The translations under genes were made by a program, and so were the position numbers. From NCBI GenBank assembly GCA_013399115.1, contig VXAA01000861.1, positions 62,001 to 126,000 on the forward strand: 64,000 bases of DNA. Reading direction: 5' to 3'. The notes below the pieces were generated by a model that searched no databases, was not told the DNA's origin, and saw only the letters and a list, made by a program, of their open reading frames with translations. Positions 21,595 to 33,800 of this stretch are shown here, piece after piece; positions within the stretch are counted from its first letter, which is position 1; each line of letters begins with the position of its first letter. The DNA is from Anseranas semipalmata (Eukaryota; Chordata; Aves; Anseriformes; Anseranatidae).

Positions 21595-21857
21595 AGATGT
21601 TTGAGAATGTTAGTATCCTAGTCTAAGGCAGACCTTCTGAATAAATATAGGCTCTGTAAACTCAAACAAAGATTTTCATTGTGTTGGTAAAGCTATCGTT
21701 TTTGTAACAGTAGCATGCATATACCTGAAATGTCCTTAAAAAAAAACTTAACAGTATACATATGGGAGCACATTTTGCAGTGACTCATATAATTTCAAAG
21801 TGCATTCAAAACATTATTTACTCTGAAAAGACATGTAAAATAATTATTAGCGCTGCC

Positions 21858-21955
21858 ATCCTATAGGTAAGAAAACAAAAGCATAAAGAATAAATGACTC
21901 CTTTAAGGTCAGACAAAATGGCGGCCAAGATTCCTGGATTCTTATCCTGGCCCTT
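21858..21955. repeat. Possible ancient LINE/SINE relic
   Basis: TAGGTAAGAAAACAAAAGCA, then TAAATGACTCCTTTAAGGTC and AAGATTCCTGGATTCTTATC follow the order of the old module GAAACTGAGGC...GTGACTTGCCCAAGGTCAC...CAGG-TCC. Diverged, so tentative. Confidence 0.35.
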
Positions 21956-24900
21956 CTTACTGTGATAAGATATATCCTCTTACTCATTATCTCTTTCATT
22001 CTTATCCTTTGATAATGAAAGTTGTCTAATTTGTTATGCAATCATTTGGAGTGAATCACCATATCATGGCATTCTCAAGTATATACGAGATCAGAGCTTA
22101 AGAAGTCTCATGCTCTTTTCCCAAGTTCAGCAAGCTCACTGATGGATATTTATGAAATAATTATGCACCTTTTGTGTTGCTGAACCAGCTGCAGGGGGAG
22201 GAGATGGACAGTAGGAAGGTGGCATTGAGCTTGGCAGACAGGTTAAATGATGACGTGCACAGGGGATTTCCAGTGTCTGTGTATGAAAGAGAATTTTCAG
22301 CATAACTAAAGAGTATCTCACAACTACTGTCAAATGCAGTTAATGTCTTGTTATATCAGCTGGGGAGATTTATTCTCTCTCTTTTTTAGAAACTTGAGTA
22401 TAGGCAGACCGTAATCCTTTCCATTTGCTATCATATTGATCTTTGCTATCAGAGTTTGGGGATAAAGGGTACTCTATAATGAAAAAGGAGGGGAAAAGCA
22501 AAGATTGTATCTTTGCATTTGAGGAAGTCATCTGGAGGCTCCATGTCCGCTTGGATTATGGAGGAAAATTGGAGTCTGATTCTTTCTGACTCCATACATG
22601 GGTGTAAGCCAGATTTCCAGATCTGTGTGTTCCCAGTCTTCCTCTCTGTGGGAGTTGCTAGCCCACCTCTAGCTACCAGAAGCAGTACCCGTGAACCTTC
22701 TTCAACTGCTGAGCTTCTTTCAGGCAGCTGGAATAGCAGAAGTATGCAAAGAATACAGACTTGGCTCAGCCCTGGTAGGTACTCTTGGGTAAATCATTCT
22801 ACTCCATGCGAGTAGACCAAGTCTGCAGAAGAAAATGAACGTGATGACATGATTCTAATTAGGTTCTTGATTTAATGGCAGTAGTTTTATTTTCATGGTG
22901 GCAGTCATTGCCCCAGCTAGCTAGAATAATAGAATTGTTTTTCTTAAAGCTCCATTTATGATGTATCCTCTGTTGAATCTTAAGCAACAAAAAGAAGCCT
23001 ATAGTTTATTTCAAAATTATGGTGTTTATATGGTTAAAAATGTCAGGATATCTTGCCTGAGACTGGTGACTGGGAATTGCTAGTAGGAGAAAATGAACAC
23101 TCATAAACTTAAAATATATTCTGAATTGATTCCATTTCATTCTAAGATGGTCTTCTCTTTTTTCATTGCTGGTTTGAACACCTGGAAGTTAAAGTTCTCA
23201 TAACATTAAAAACAGGTAAACAAAATCTTTAAGGAAATTAAGCAGCATGGGATGTGATATGTTTAATTACACCAGTACAAAACCAGAACAAGTCCACAGA
23301 AGCTAATTGAAAGCAATTGAAACAAACTGACTGATCTCCTTAATAACCTAATGGGCTGTGTCATTAAAGTATTCTATTTCAGCTACCTCAACTCTATATG
23401 CTTTTGAAAATTATCCTTAAGCTGTAGAGCTATACAAATGTCTAGCCTTGGTTATTTTCCCTTTAAACTTCTAAGGGTTTAGCTCTGCACAGCTAGATTA
23501 GAATTGGATTAGGTGTCTTCACACTGCAGTGCTTTTTGAATTGTAGATTTGAGAGCTTGGCAGTCTTTGCTTGCAAATCCCATCCTGCTAGCAAATGAAT
23601 CTCCTGAATCGTTATAACACACTGTTCATTACCAAAATGTTAATGAAGGAACAGAGTGGTGCTACCTGGCAGGACTGTGGTACAGGTTAGATCTGTGGAA
23701 AGGAATTTAGGGTGTATCAGGTCTGAATAGGTATGTTGGAAGACGTGTTGAACGTGATTCGGTGGCAGGCAATTTTTTGTCCCCCTGTGATCTGCACAAT
23801 CCATAGATGGATTCAGCTGGGGAAAGTTATCCACCCAGAAGAACTGAGGGTTTTGGATGGCCTGTCAGCTTCTTGCCAGGTTTCAGTCCCTTCTGCCCTT
23901 CCTTTGTTCTGCATTAAGTGGAATTAGCCACTATTGTTTCTTGCACCTATTTACCTTTATAAATTCTTCGAAGTAAGGAGCTAGTAAGAAGTTACGAGGC
24001 CCTGAGCTTTCAAATCCTTTATTCATAGAATACCAGCTGACTCCTGTGATAACTCAGCTTAAAGGCTGTGCTAGATTGTTCCTGAATTTTGAAATGTGCA
24101 TATATACTCCTCTCTTATGAATAATAACATAGACTGACCTGCTGCATGCTTTATGTATTAAGCTGTATGCAACTGTGTAGTCCCTTGAGGAGTATTTATG
24201 AATAAGGGCTACATTCATCCAATATTGTCTTTTGTGTATCAATCATGAAATATTTAAAGCAAAATAACTGTAAGGATGGAAGATGCATTTTGAATGGAGG
24301 TTGTGATGAAAATATGCGAAGTGGGAAAAGCATCACACTGGAATGTGCTGTTGGTTTTAATTAAAAATTAGATGTAAAGAAGTATGTTCTATCAGGAATT
24401 TGCACTCAGATGTTCTGAAAGATTTCCAAGTTCTGAACATGTTTAGATCATGTACGCTCATATCCATACGTGATTTGTATGAATAGCAGTGAAGGGATTT
24501 TCAGTTTGCAGTGCTCTGTTATAACCAGCTAAAGTGTCTCTAACAATGTATTACTCTAAAGTGCAGATCAGAAAAACAACAAAGAACAAATTATGGGCAG
24601 AACAGAGACCAAGATATTAAAGCCATAATTCAGCTACAAAGCTGACAGAGTAAGATGAGACAGTGAAACTGTGGCACCCTTAGTGTGTAACAGAAGCTGT
24701 TACATGTGTTTAAATGTAGTCTGCCTGAAAAAAATAGCTTGTCCTTACAACAGTGTCTTATTATCATTTTGGTCCTTTGCAGCATCAGAGAACACTAAAC
24801 AAAAGAGCAGGTTTGTGTCTTTAAAAAGGAAAAAAAAAACAAAAAAGTGACCTTGGTCTAGGCTGATATAATTCCAAGAGTTATAGGGGCTTTTTTAAAA

Positions 24901-27900
24901 CTTTCAAAAGTAGGCTGTTATTTAAACCTTATTTTCCTCCCTCCCTGAATAAATGAAATATTGCCAAAATCCCTTTAGCTGGCCGATGTGCTGTGCCGGC
25001 TGAAGAGGCTGATGTGTATCGCTGGCTGCCTGCCTGGCAGAGCGCAAGCTTTCCTCCGGATCTGTTCGCCGAGTTACTTCCTGATCTGGTTGGCAGGGCT
25101 CGCTGAAGGACAGGCCTACAGCTGTTTTCCACCTGAATTGTTCTGCTGCTTACATTTGGTCATGCATATATCCTAATCTTCCTGACAGATCCTTAGGAAA
25201 ATTTCAGTTATCTCATACAAATTGCTTCTGCTACTGGCCTGTTTTAAAGAAATCCTGATTTCCAGATTAGAATTACAGGGACTGAGGGGTACCCCTCTGA
25301 TTTCTGACTTTCCATAGCAGCTCTTACTGTAACTCTGTGGGTTACTGAAGCACAGTTTGGGATTGTAGACCCTTTCTGGTTTGGTTGCTGTTCATAACAA
25401 TCTCAATTTAAAATCATTACAATGCAATAGTGGCTCAGCAAAAGCAGTTAAACAAGTCAGAAGTGTGAGTGCAGCACCTAGTAGGCAGATGCACGTGATT
25501 AATTCAAGCCATGAGTTAGGAAACCATTGTGATTGTATGGGAAGACTGTCACTGTTGACCTGATAGCTACAGCAGGAGATGGGCCATCTCAGAATTGTCC
25601 TTGAAGAACAAACTCACACTGCAACAAATCGTCCCACGGGGTTTGTGTGACAGAGAGCCATTAACTGGCTTCCTTGTGGGGACTTTCTGCGCAGGAGCCG
25701 CAGCATGATGGGGCTGTTTTGCTCCCCACAGGTAACGGTGGGGTTAAAGAACAGCGGTAGAAGATTGCAGGTACTGAGGGCTGGCATAGCTGCTTCCCGC
25801 TCCGTACTGGGTCTGATGACAAGTGCAGAATTTGCCGGCTGTCTCCAGCACTGCCAACAATTTGCAGCACTAACTCAACCTTTCCTTTTCGTTTTAAAAG
25901 AGGTATTTTTGCCAAGTTGCTGTGAATGCTTTCTCCTTGCTGTATAGATAGTAAAAATGCAAGAATTAAAAAAGATCTTTGTCTTTTTCAGTACTGGGAT
26001 CTTTGCCCACAAATGATATTGGAAGTTTGACCAGGGAACCCTTCTTATTGCAATTATAGCTATTACTTCTGAGTGCGGTGCCCATGTCAGAAATGCTGTT
26101 TTTCTGGTTTCCCCTGTTGATTGGCAGGTTTGGACAGATGTTTCTGCAGGCTCTGCTGCTGTTGCTGGCAATTATGATCTTTGCAGCTGTCTCTAAAACA
26201 CCTTCCTTCTAATTCCTTCCTTACCTAGGTGAGCCTATCAGACCTGATACTACTCCCACACCTCTTACCACGCTTACAACAACGTAGTCAGTGTTGCTAC
26301 TACAAACACACTTCAGTATCTTTTAGTTATAAATAAAAAGGCATCGACTGAGTCATGGCACATTACAAATTAACTGTTGCTTCTGGATAAAGATTCCAAT
26401 GGCTCCAGGTGACTATTAATTATTAAGTTTGCATATTTATTATTCTGCTATTCAGCGGGCAGGGCTTTTTGGACCTGTAATATATTTGTTGTTAGAACCA
26501 AAAAATAGTAAAATCTGCCCTTGGAATGGTAATTTCCTCTCCATTTGCGTCTGATTTCACCTCATTTTAAAGGTTCTGGATAGATAAGTAAATAATTTAT
26601 TCAATGATTGTTGTGGAAGGATAGTGAATAATTTTGTTGATTGTAAATTAATAGTTGTATTATTTGTGATGACAAATTGATGATTATGTGCTCATTTTCA
26701 TTATAGAACTTCCACAGATGGGTATCTTTCAATTTTTTTCCTGGACATCTTTGCTTGCAGGTGCATGTTTGGATGTTAAGAGGGTTTTAGCTTATGTGCC
26801 TCCGTTACTTGCCTAAGGGACTCTGCAGCATGCCCCAGCCAAATAAGATATCCAGGTGTGGATTGGTGTTCATTAGCTGTGTGGGGTCAAAGCTAACATT
26901 ACCATACATTAGATATAAAGTGATAAATGTTGGCTATGCTCTCTCAGTACAGACTGAGCACGGACTAGATTATTGAAAGTGTTAATTTTGGATAGAGGAG
27001 GGTGTTAAACTTCAAGGTTGACATTCAAGCAACATCTCCGACAAGAGATTGTTTGGCAAATTTTGCAAAGGCAGGAGAAGGGATTACCTCCGTAATTTAA
27101 AAAGTTCCTATTTCCTCCAAAGATTGTGCAACATTTATTCCTAGCTGATGGGAGCTCTGTTTATGAACAAAACATAAGGGTTACTATCCATTCAGTTATT
27201 TTAGGATTTGAGAGCATCTTTCTGTGCTGTGCTGACCATGCCACACTCTCAGAACTTGTCAGTAACTTGGCTGCAGTTTTCAGCCACTTCAGATTTTACC
27301 TGGACAGCAGGCAGTGGCAGGCAGCTTTACCAAAGGGACAAAATTCTAAGCCTTGTTTAGCTGCAGATAGAGGTCCTCAGGCTCTGTCTTAGGTTCCTTT
27401 GCTTCGGTGTTGTCAAATTATCTGTCAGCTTGGAAAGAATTTCCATTTTTATGCTGGCCAATTTCAGATAAGTTTTTTCACCTTGTTAGTAGTTTTTCTC
27501 AGTTCCTACCAAAGTCGTCTCTTTTTACAGCAGTAAATAGAAGCTACAGCAGTATTTCTTGTTATTACAACATTGCACGTATCCTTGGCTAAACATTAAG
27601 CTCTGTACAGGAGGAGAATGAGATGGGAAAGTTGTAGATGTATAGATACAAAATGTATAGATAGTTATTTTGGATTGTATTATTAATCTCCTAAAGCAAT
27701 TTGCCAATCCTTTTTAATACTGGTCTGCATTGAAGATCAGATAGCACTTGTGCTTTAAGGTAATGAGTCTCAGGGACAGGTCTATAACAAAATAGAAGTA
27801 TAGTAAAAAATGGAAAATAAAACTGTCAGGAGATATTCCAGTTTTAGTGTTTGCACTGAAATGAAAATGCCAAACAGCAGTGATAAAAGGCAAAGTAAAT

Positions 27901-30744
27901 ATTATAATTTATGTGGACTCGGTCCTATCAGGTGCTCTGGAAACTTGGATATTATTTTAAAACAAATTAATTACAATAATACTCCTTTAAAAACTAGCAA
28001 CAACAGTCTTCCATCACATCCCATTGTCTGTGCTGCAGTCCAGATGTGTGGTCTCATGTGAAGATACCCAGCAGAGGTTTAAACTAACTGCTTAGGATAC
28101 TAAATGCACAATAGGTGCAGGAGGGAAGGCTGTACCAGCCTACAGGGGCCGGTCTTAGGGCTCAAAAAGGCAAATGACTTTGGTCTTAGGGCAAGCAGGA
28201 GCCTAAGCAGATTAATGTAGTATTGCAAGGTCTTGAACAGTAGCACATCCCAAGTGACCTGATTTACAGAGCCACGGACTGTGCTAGGGAGATTAAGCGA
28301 GCTTTCCTACATCAATAAATGCCACTAACAGCCCACTATGCTCCTCATCCTGTCCTTGCTGACAGGACATCCCTGCATCTCTCGTAATTTCTGTCTACAT
28401 GAGATATTCCATGTTTTAGGGTGCTCGAAAGCCAGAATCAGTTCTGATCAGACTTTTCAACATGCTAAAGTAAAACTCCGCATCTGAGCAACCCCATAGT
28501 TTGTCACATCCAAATTTTAATGCTGTGACTTGAACATGTGTGTATTTATTATGTACAACATCAACAAGGTTGTTTAATTGTCAGCAACCCTTCTACTGTT
28601 GATGCATTCCTAGTGTGAAGAAAACCAGGGGCATTGGAGAACGCTTCAGAAGCCTTAAGAGCTTCCCAACCAAGAACGTTAAAGTTTGTTACATAAAAAT
28701 CTGTCGTTGTCCCTTCTCTCCATGCTTCATCGCTGCCTGTCTGTGGATAGAAGTTCAAAAGAGCATTAGTTTTAGGCCAAGCCACATTGCCTCGCGTTTG
28801 GGTAGGCACACAGAGCCAGTGCCTCTAGCCCAGCCGAAAGGTGGCACTTTGCTAAACATCTGTCACTTGTTGGTGGCGGTGAGCCTGCTGTAATTTGGAC
28901 CAAGCCTCTCCTTGTAGATATTGAGAGCTCACTTACAATAGCCTGGGTGTTGTGACCCAGCTGCTGGTGACAGCAGATGAGCGTTGTATGGGATGTCTCA
29001 TGCCTTTTGACAAGGAACCGTGCTAGAAACCTCAGGTGCCTCGCTGCCCCTGCCTGGAGCAGCAACATGCAGCGGTGAGCTGTTCGGTGGTGCAAGGGGG
29101 GAAAGCACTGTCCCTCTGCCTTCCGCCCTGACAGTGCCTGTCCTTCCCACCCGCCTTTCCCTGGGTCAGAGGTCCTTGTGTTTGTCACCCACTGAATGAA
29201 ACTTGTCCCTAAACCACCAAGCGAACCTCTTCTGATTGCAGTAGCCTCTGCAAACTGGTTGCAACGAATGATATGTGCTGTAGTTCTTCCAAAGAAACTT
29301 TGTCTTGACAGAAGAAATTGAAGCACAAGTGATGCTGTTAGCCGTGTGAAACCAAGTCTGCTTCTATTTTTTTTTTTTATGGATGTTTCATAATGCTGTG
29401 AGGGTTCTGTTCAGCCACCTGAAAACGTTCATCAAGATCAACTTCAACATTTGGTTTCTTTCTGTGATTCATTAAAAAAGAAAACCTACCCTGGCTTGCT
29501 CAGACGACTGATGCAGTTTAGATGACGATAGTGTGCAGACGTAAGACACTCTATAGCATTGTTATCATGGTGCCATATAGGAGATCGTGTTAGTGTTGGG
29601 GATTATCTTTATTTATTTACCAGTATGACATAAGAATGTGAGGGTATTTGTTGTATCAGTGATGCTTGCCACAAACAAGGCATTCTAAACTCCTTGCGAT
29701 CAACCCGAAGTGACTTTTTTTAATAATGCACTGAACGTGCATTTAGGAGGGGGAGAATCCCTGGTGAACTTTTTCATTGCTAGATAATTTAAACATAACC
29801 TGTTCAGGTATTAAAGAGATACAAAAAAAGGTTGTTATTCATTACAGTGGTTAGGTTTTACAGCACATTGTCGATTTCTTTGATTGGGATTTTACATTCT
29901 GATGATACAAGCTTCATTTTTAAGCAAAATTTCTCTCTAACCCAATATTTCCCATAGGGAAATTTCAGCCCCTTGGCTGGTTGATAAAGTGATTGCAGAT
30001 GTTTGATTTTTATTTTTATTTTTAAACAAGTTACTAAGATGGCTGAATGTGATATTGAGATTTGGCAGTTGTTATTAAGACTTTTGTTCCTGCTTATCTG
30101 AGATGGGAATTTCATTTTAATTACTGCAAGTTAGAGTTATGAGGTTCAGATAAAATAATAAGTATTTGCAATTATGTGGCTGGAGCCTCTTGAGGGATCT
30201 AAAATTCACCTCAGACTGTTATTGTGTAAACATGCTTTCTCAACTTGCCTTGCAGGATCCTTTTCTAAAGGAAATCGGGTGCTTTTACACCACTTTGCCA
30301 GCCCCAGGAGAGCTGATAATTTGTGCAAACGCAGGGGGGATCTGTGTAAGCTTCCCAGCCCTGCCCACTCATGTAAGTTTCAGGAATAAGCTGATCTTTG
30401 GGATGGAAATTTTCCAGACAACCTTCCTCATTTTTTTCCTGCTTTCCTCACCCGTGTGACATAATGTTTGCAGCAGGACTTCTATCGTGTAGTTTGCAAG
30501 ATCAGGTTCTGCATTTCTTGGCCTTGTCATTATGCTGCCAGTGGCATCTTGTGCTGGCTGAACAAGTTCATATCCTGCTGTGGACAGAGCCACGTAATAC
30601 AGAACTGCTCAAAACCTTGACTATGAGAATATTTTGGGGAACTCTCATAGGGGGATTTTTAAATGATTTTACTTTAAAAGGTTAAAATGCCTAACTGTAC
30701 TCAAGGGTGGTATTGTGCTCGTTTGCCTGAATAGGGAGTAGATA

Positions 30745-30845
30745 CAGAAAAAAAAAAATAGCATGCCCAGAGTCACTTAGTGGTAGACAGAAGCAGAAAC
30801 CGGATTGTCAAACTCCTGGCAGTTCGCTCCTATTGCACTATGCAA
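30745..30845. repeat. Possible ancient LINE/SINE relic
   Basis: GCATGCCCAGAGTCACTTAG, TGGTAGACAGAAGCAGAAAC and AAACTCCTGGCAGTTCGCTC line up with the same old module (CTTGCCCAGGGTCAC, GTGGCAGAGC, CTCCTGAC-TCC). Tentative, from memory. Confidence 0.4.
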
Positions 30846-33800
30846 ATAAAAACCGTGTCATTTAGGGATGAGGAGGAGGGAGCTCTGTCAAATGCAATTG
30901 CCTGAAAAGTGATTTCATTTCGAGCGCTGTTTGAACAGAAGCAGTTCATTACTTGATGTTACACAAATGCTAGGTGTACACACACAAGGATACGTGATGC
31001 TCAGGCTAGTAGGTAACCCCTGGGATGGCACAGCTGTACTATCGCATGTTCTGAAACAGAACAGGAGCATGCAGGTCTCTTCTGAACAATTTCCTCTCCA
31101 GAGCTGCCCCCGCTCAGCATTTCATTCTGCTCATAGGAGAGCTTGCTATTGTTGTGCCATATTCTTTTTTTGTGGAAGCTGTGGTAGATTTCTCCTGTTT
31201 TTATTTCTGTTCACTGCAGTAAGCCTGAGAAAGCTGAAAGTTTTTGTCTCTTTACTTCATGTGTATGGAACAGCTCTAACTGTCAGATGTAAAGTTATAC
31301 CTGAGAAATTTACGCGTTCAAAAAGCACTGAGAGAATGACTGCCCCACATCTGGAATTAACTCCTCTAGAGATCAAGAATGTAAGCAACACCCTCACAAT
31401 AAAATTCAAGGCCATTTTCTTTGCCAATGACATAGAAAATTATAACCACTCTGCTGACCAGTGGAAAAAGAGATAGAACTATAACTATATTTCTTGTGTT
31501 TGGGAAGGAGCAGTGAGCACCGTGTGTTCTTCAGGTTGGAAGCCCGATAGGTTGGGAGCTTGTAATTCTATTAGCATTTCAGATGAACTCTGGAACTGTT
31601 ACGGATTTGCATTCCTACATGCACACACTCGCACATAAATGCGAAAATACATCTTCTATTTTCAGCGCTAGGGAGCTAACCTCTGGTAAGCAAAGCACTA
31701 GGGAACAGAGGCACCACTTAGAATAGATTAAATTCCAGACACAAAGAAACATCATTTGGATTTTTCTTGCAGGAGACACGATGCTGTTTCTTCAAACCCC
31801 AAAGTATGAATAAAACTTATATTATCGAGGCAAATAGCTTAGGGAGTTTCAAATAAGGATTATACAATTATATGAATAAGAATAGGTAGGATAAAAAGTG
31901 AAGGGCCATCGAGCTGCCCGCATCTGCTTATAAATTCATCACCAGTATACCAGTAAGGTAAAAATCCCATAAGCATTGCCATCAGGGAGCATCCCTATGT
32001 GAGAGGAGAGATCTCTTGCAGCAGTGACCTTGGGTGTATTTCTAGGTTGCTAACCAGAGGCGTTTTAACCAGACCTTGTTTTCCAGGAGGTGGTTGTTTA
32101 CCTCTTTCTGACACTCAGATTCCTTTAGTATGTTAAAAGATGATGCCTCAAATAGCTAAACGCTTTTGAATAGCTGTCACCTATGGAAGAAGTTTATTGC
32201 CAATTGTCTGGGAGTGATCTGAGCTCAGAATAGATTGTTCTTCTTCCTAAGTTTTGAGCTCTGCCTTATATAATTATTCCCCAGCACCAGAGGCAAAGGG
32301 AGCCTGGACCCCTCCACTCTTAGCACTGTGCAAGTGTTACATGTGCTACGAAATCTGGAGGAACAGTTTAGTCTTTAGGTTTAACTTTCGGCTTACCCCA
32401 AGTGCCTAACTTCGTGAAATACCAGGCAAAAGGTATGCAAATCCCTGAGGGCTATTCAGTAAAAGCATAACTCGGATGTCTTAAATCACCTTCTAGAGGT
32501 TTCTCTTTCTTTGCACTGACTCTAGAGAGAACCAAAGGAGACTGAACATCTAACTGAAGATGTAGCTCGTCAGTGCACGGGCTTTGTTGGCTCTGCCTGC
32601 TTGCACAGTCCCGTTCTCATGTCTGGCTGCTTCTTCCCAGCTCTGTTCCATCTCCTACTTGTGCCAGCCCAGCTCTTTTTGGGACCGTGCTGGAACACGG
32701 CTCACTGTCTTTCTAGGACGTTATCCAAATATGCCTGGCGTCACACAGTTCTGTTTTCTTCTTCAAAGTGGTGGCTTATATAGAAACAAATCTGTAGATT
32801 CCTGGGCACTTCACAGATGTCAGCAGTGTGTCCACTGAGGTTAGTCAGATCCTTATAGTGCAAAAATAGTCTTGTCCTTCCTAAAATGGGGATACCTTCC
32901 ACATAAACAGGGAATACATTTCCATTAGATAATGTCATTATAGGAGTTGTGACACATAGATGAACAATTTTGATTCTTTCCAGTAGAAAGGAGTAATGCA
33001 CGTACACACTCAAGTCAGAATGACATTGTTCCCACTGCGTTTTGTGAGGATAAACCCAGAATGGCTCTAGATAAATCTTTATCTGAATTATCAGCAAAGA
33101 GTTTCTCTCTTTCTCTCATTTCATAGACCATTGACCAGTATTCCCATGCAACCATCTTTTAATAGAAAATCAAAATTTCCTCCTAGGCAAGGGAAAAATA
33201 AATGAAAAGATGATTTGCTTGGACAGATCATCTGGAGCAGGGAAATCAGCTGGGATTGTTTATTCAGCAAAAGAAGCAGGGGAACCAATGAGGAAAAATG
33301 ACTTACAGCTCAGGAGAAATATCTCGCCCTGTTTGGCAAAACACTCTTTGTACATACGGGACCTCTGTTTTTATTTGTTGTGGTTGTGACACTGAAATAA
33401 ATGTGTTTGCCTTTATAACAGCCAGTTCTGTTGTTGTCACCTAGTGGAACTTCTGTGTATATCAGGGTTGCTGGATGGGTATCTTCACTCCTGAATTCTT
33501 CTGCGATTGAAAGTGAGTAACCGTGTATGATTTATCTCAGAGTAATAGATGCCAGCCAGCTAACTGAGTGCATCCTGTAGCCCTGAGACTGCCTTTCACC
33601 ACCTGTGGGGGTACCTATGGCAGCTACTGCTGGAAATTTCCCTTTCCTTTAAAATCTTTTCAGCACCCCTCATCACAGCAAGCTGATGTGACTGGTTAGA
33701 TTGGCAGTGCATTGACGTTTTTTCTCTAGAAGCTTAGAGAAAAAGAGTAATGTATGGTTAAATTAAATCATTTCCAGCAGCACCTGTAGAAATAATCACT

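Noticed and set aside
28772..29326. 184-codon open frame on the minus strand, the longest in the window
   Set aside because: No recognisable family, no signal or domain, composition follows the local base content, and there are no splice partners. Probably a chance open frame in a GC-richer patch.
30931..31476. 181-codon open frame on the plus strand
   Set aside because: A hydrophobic Phe-rich stretch from T-rich DNA gives an accidental membrane look; no family match and no splice or promoter support.
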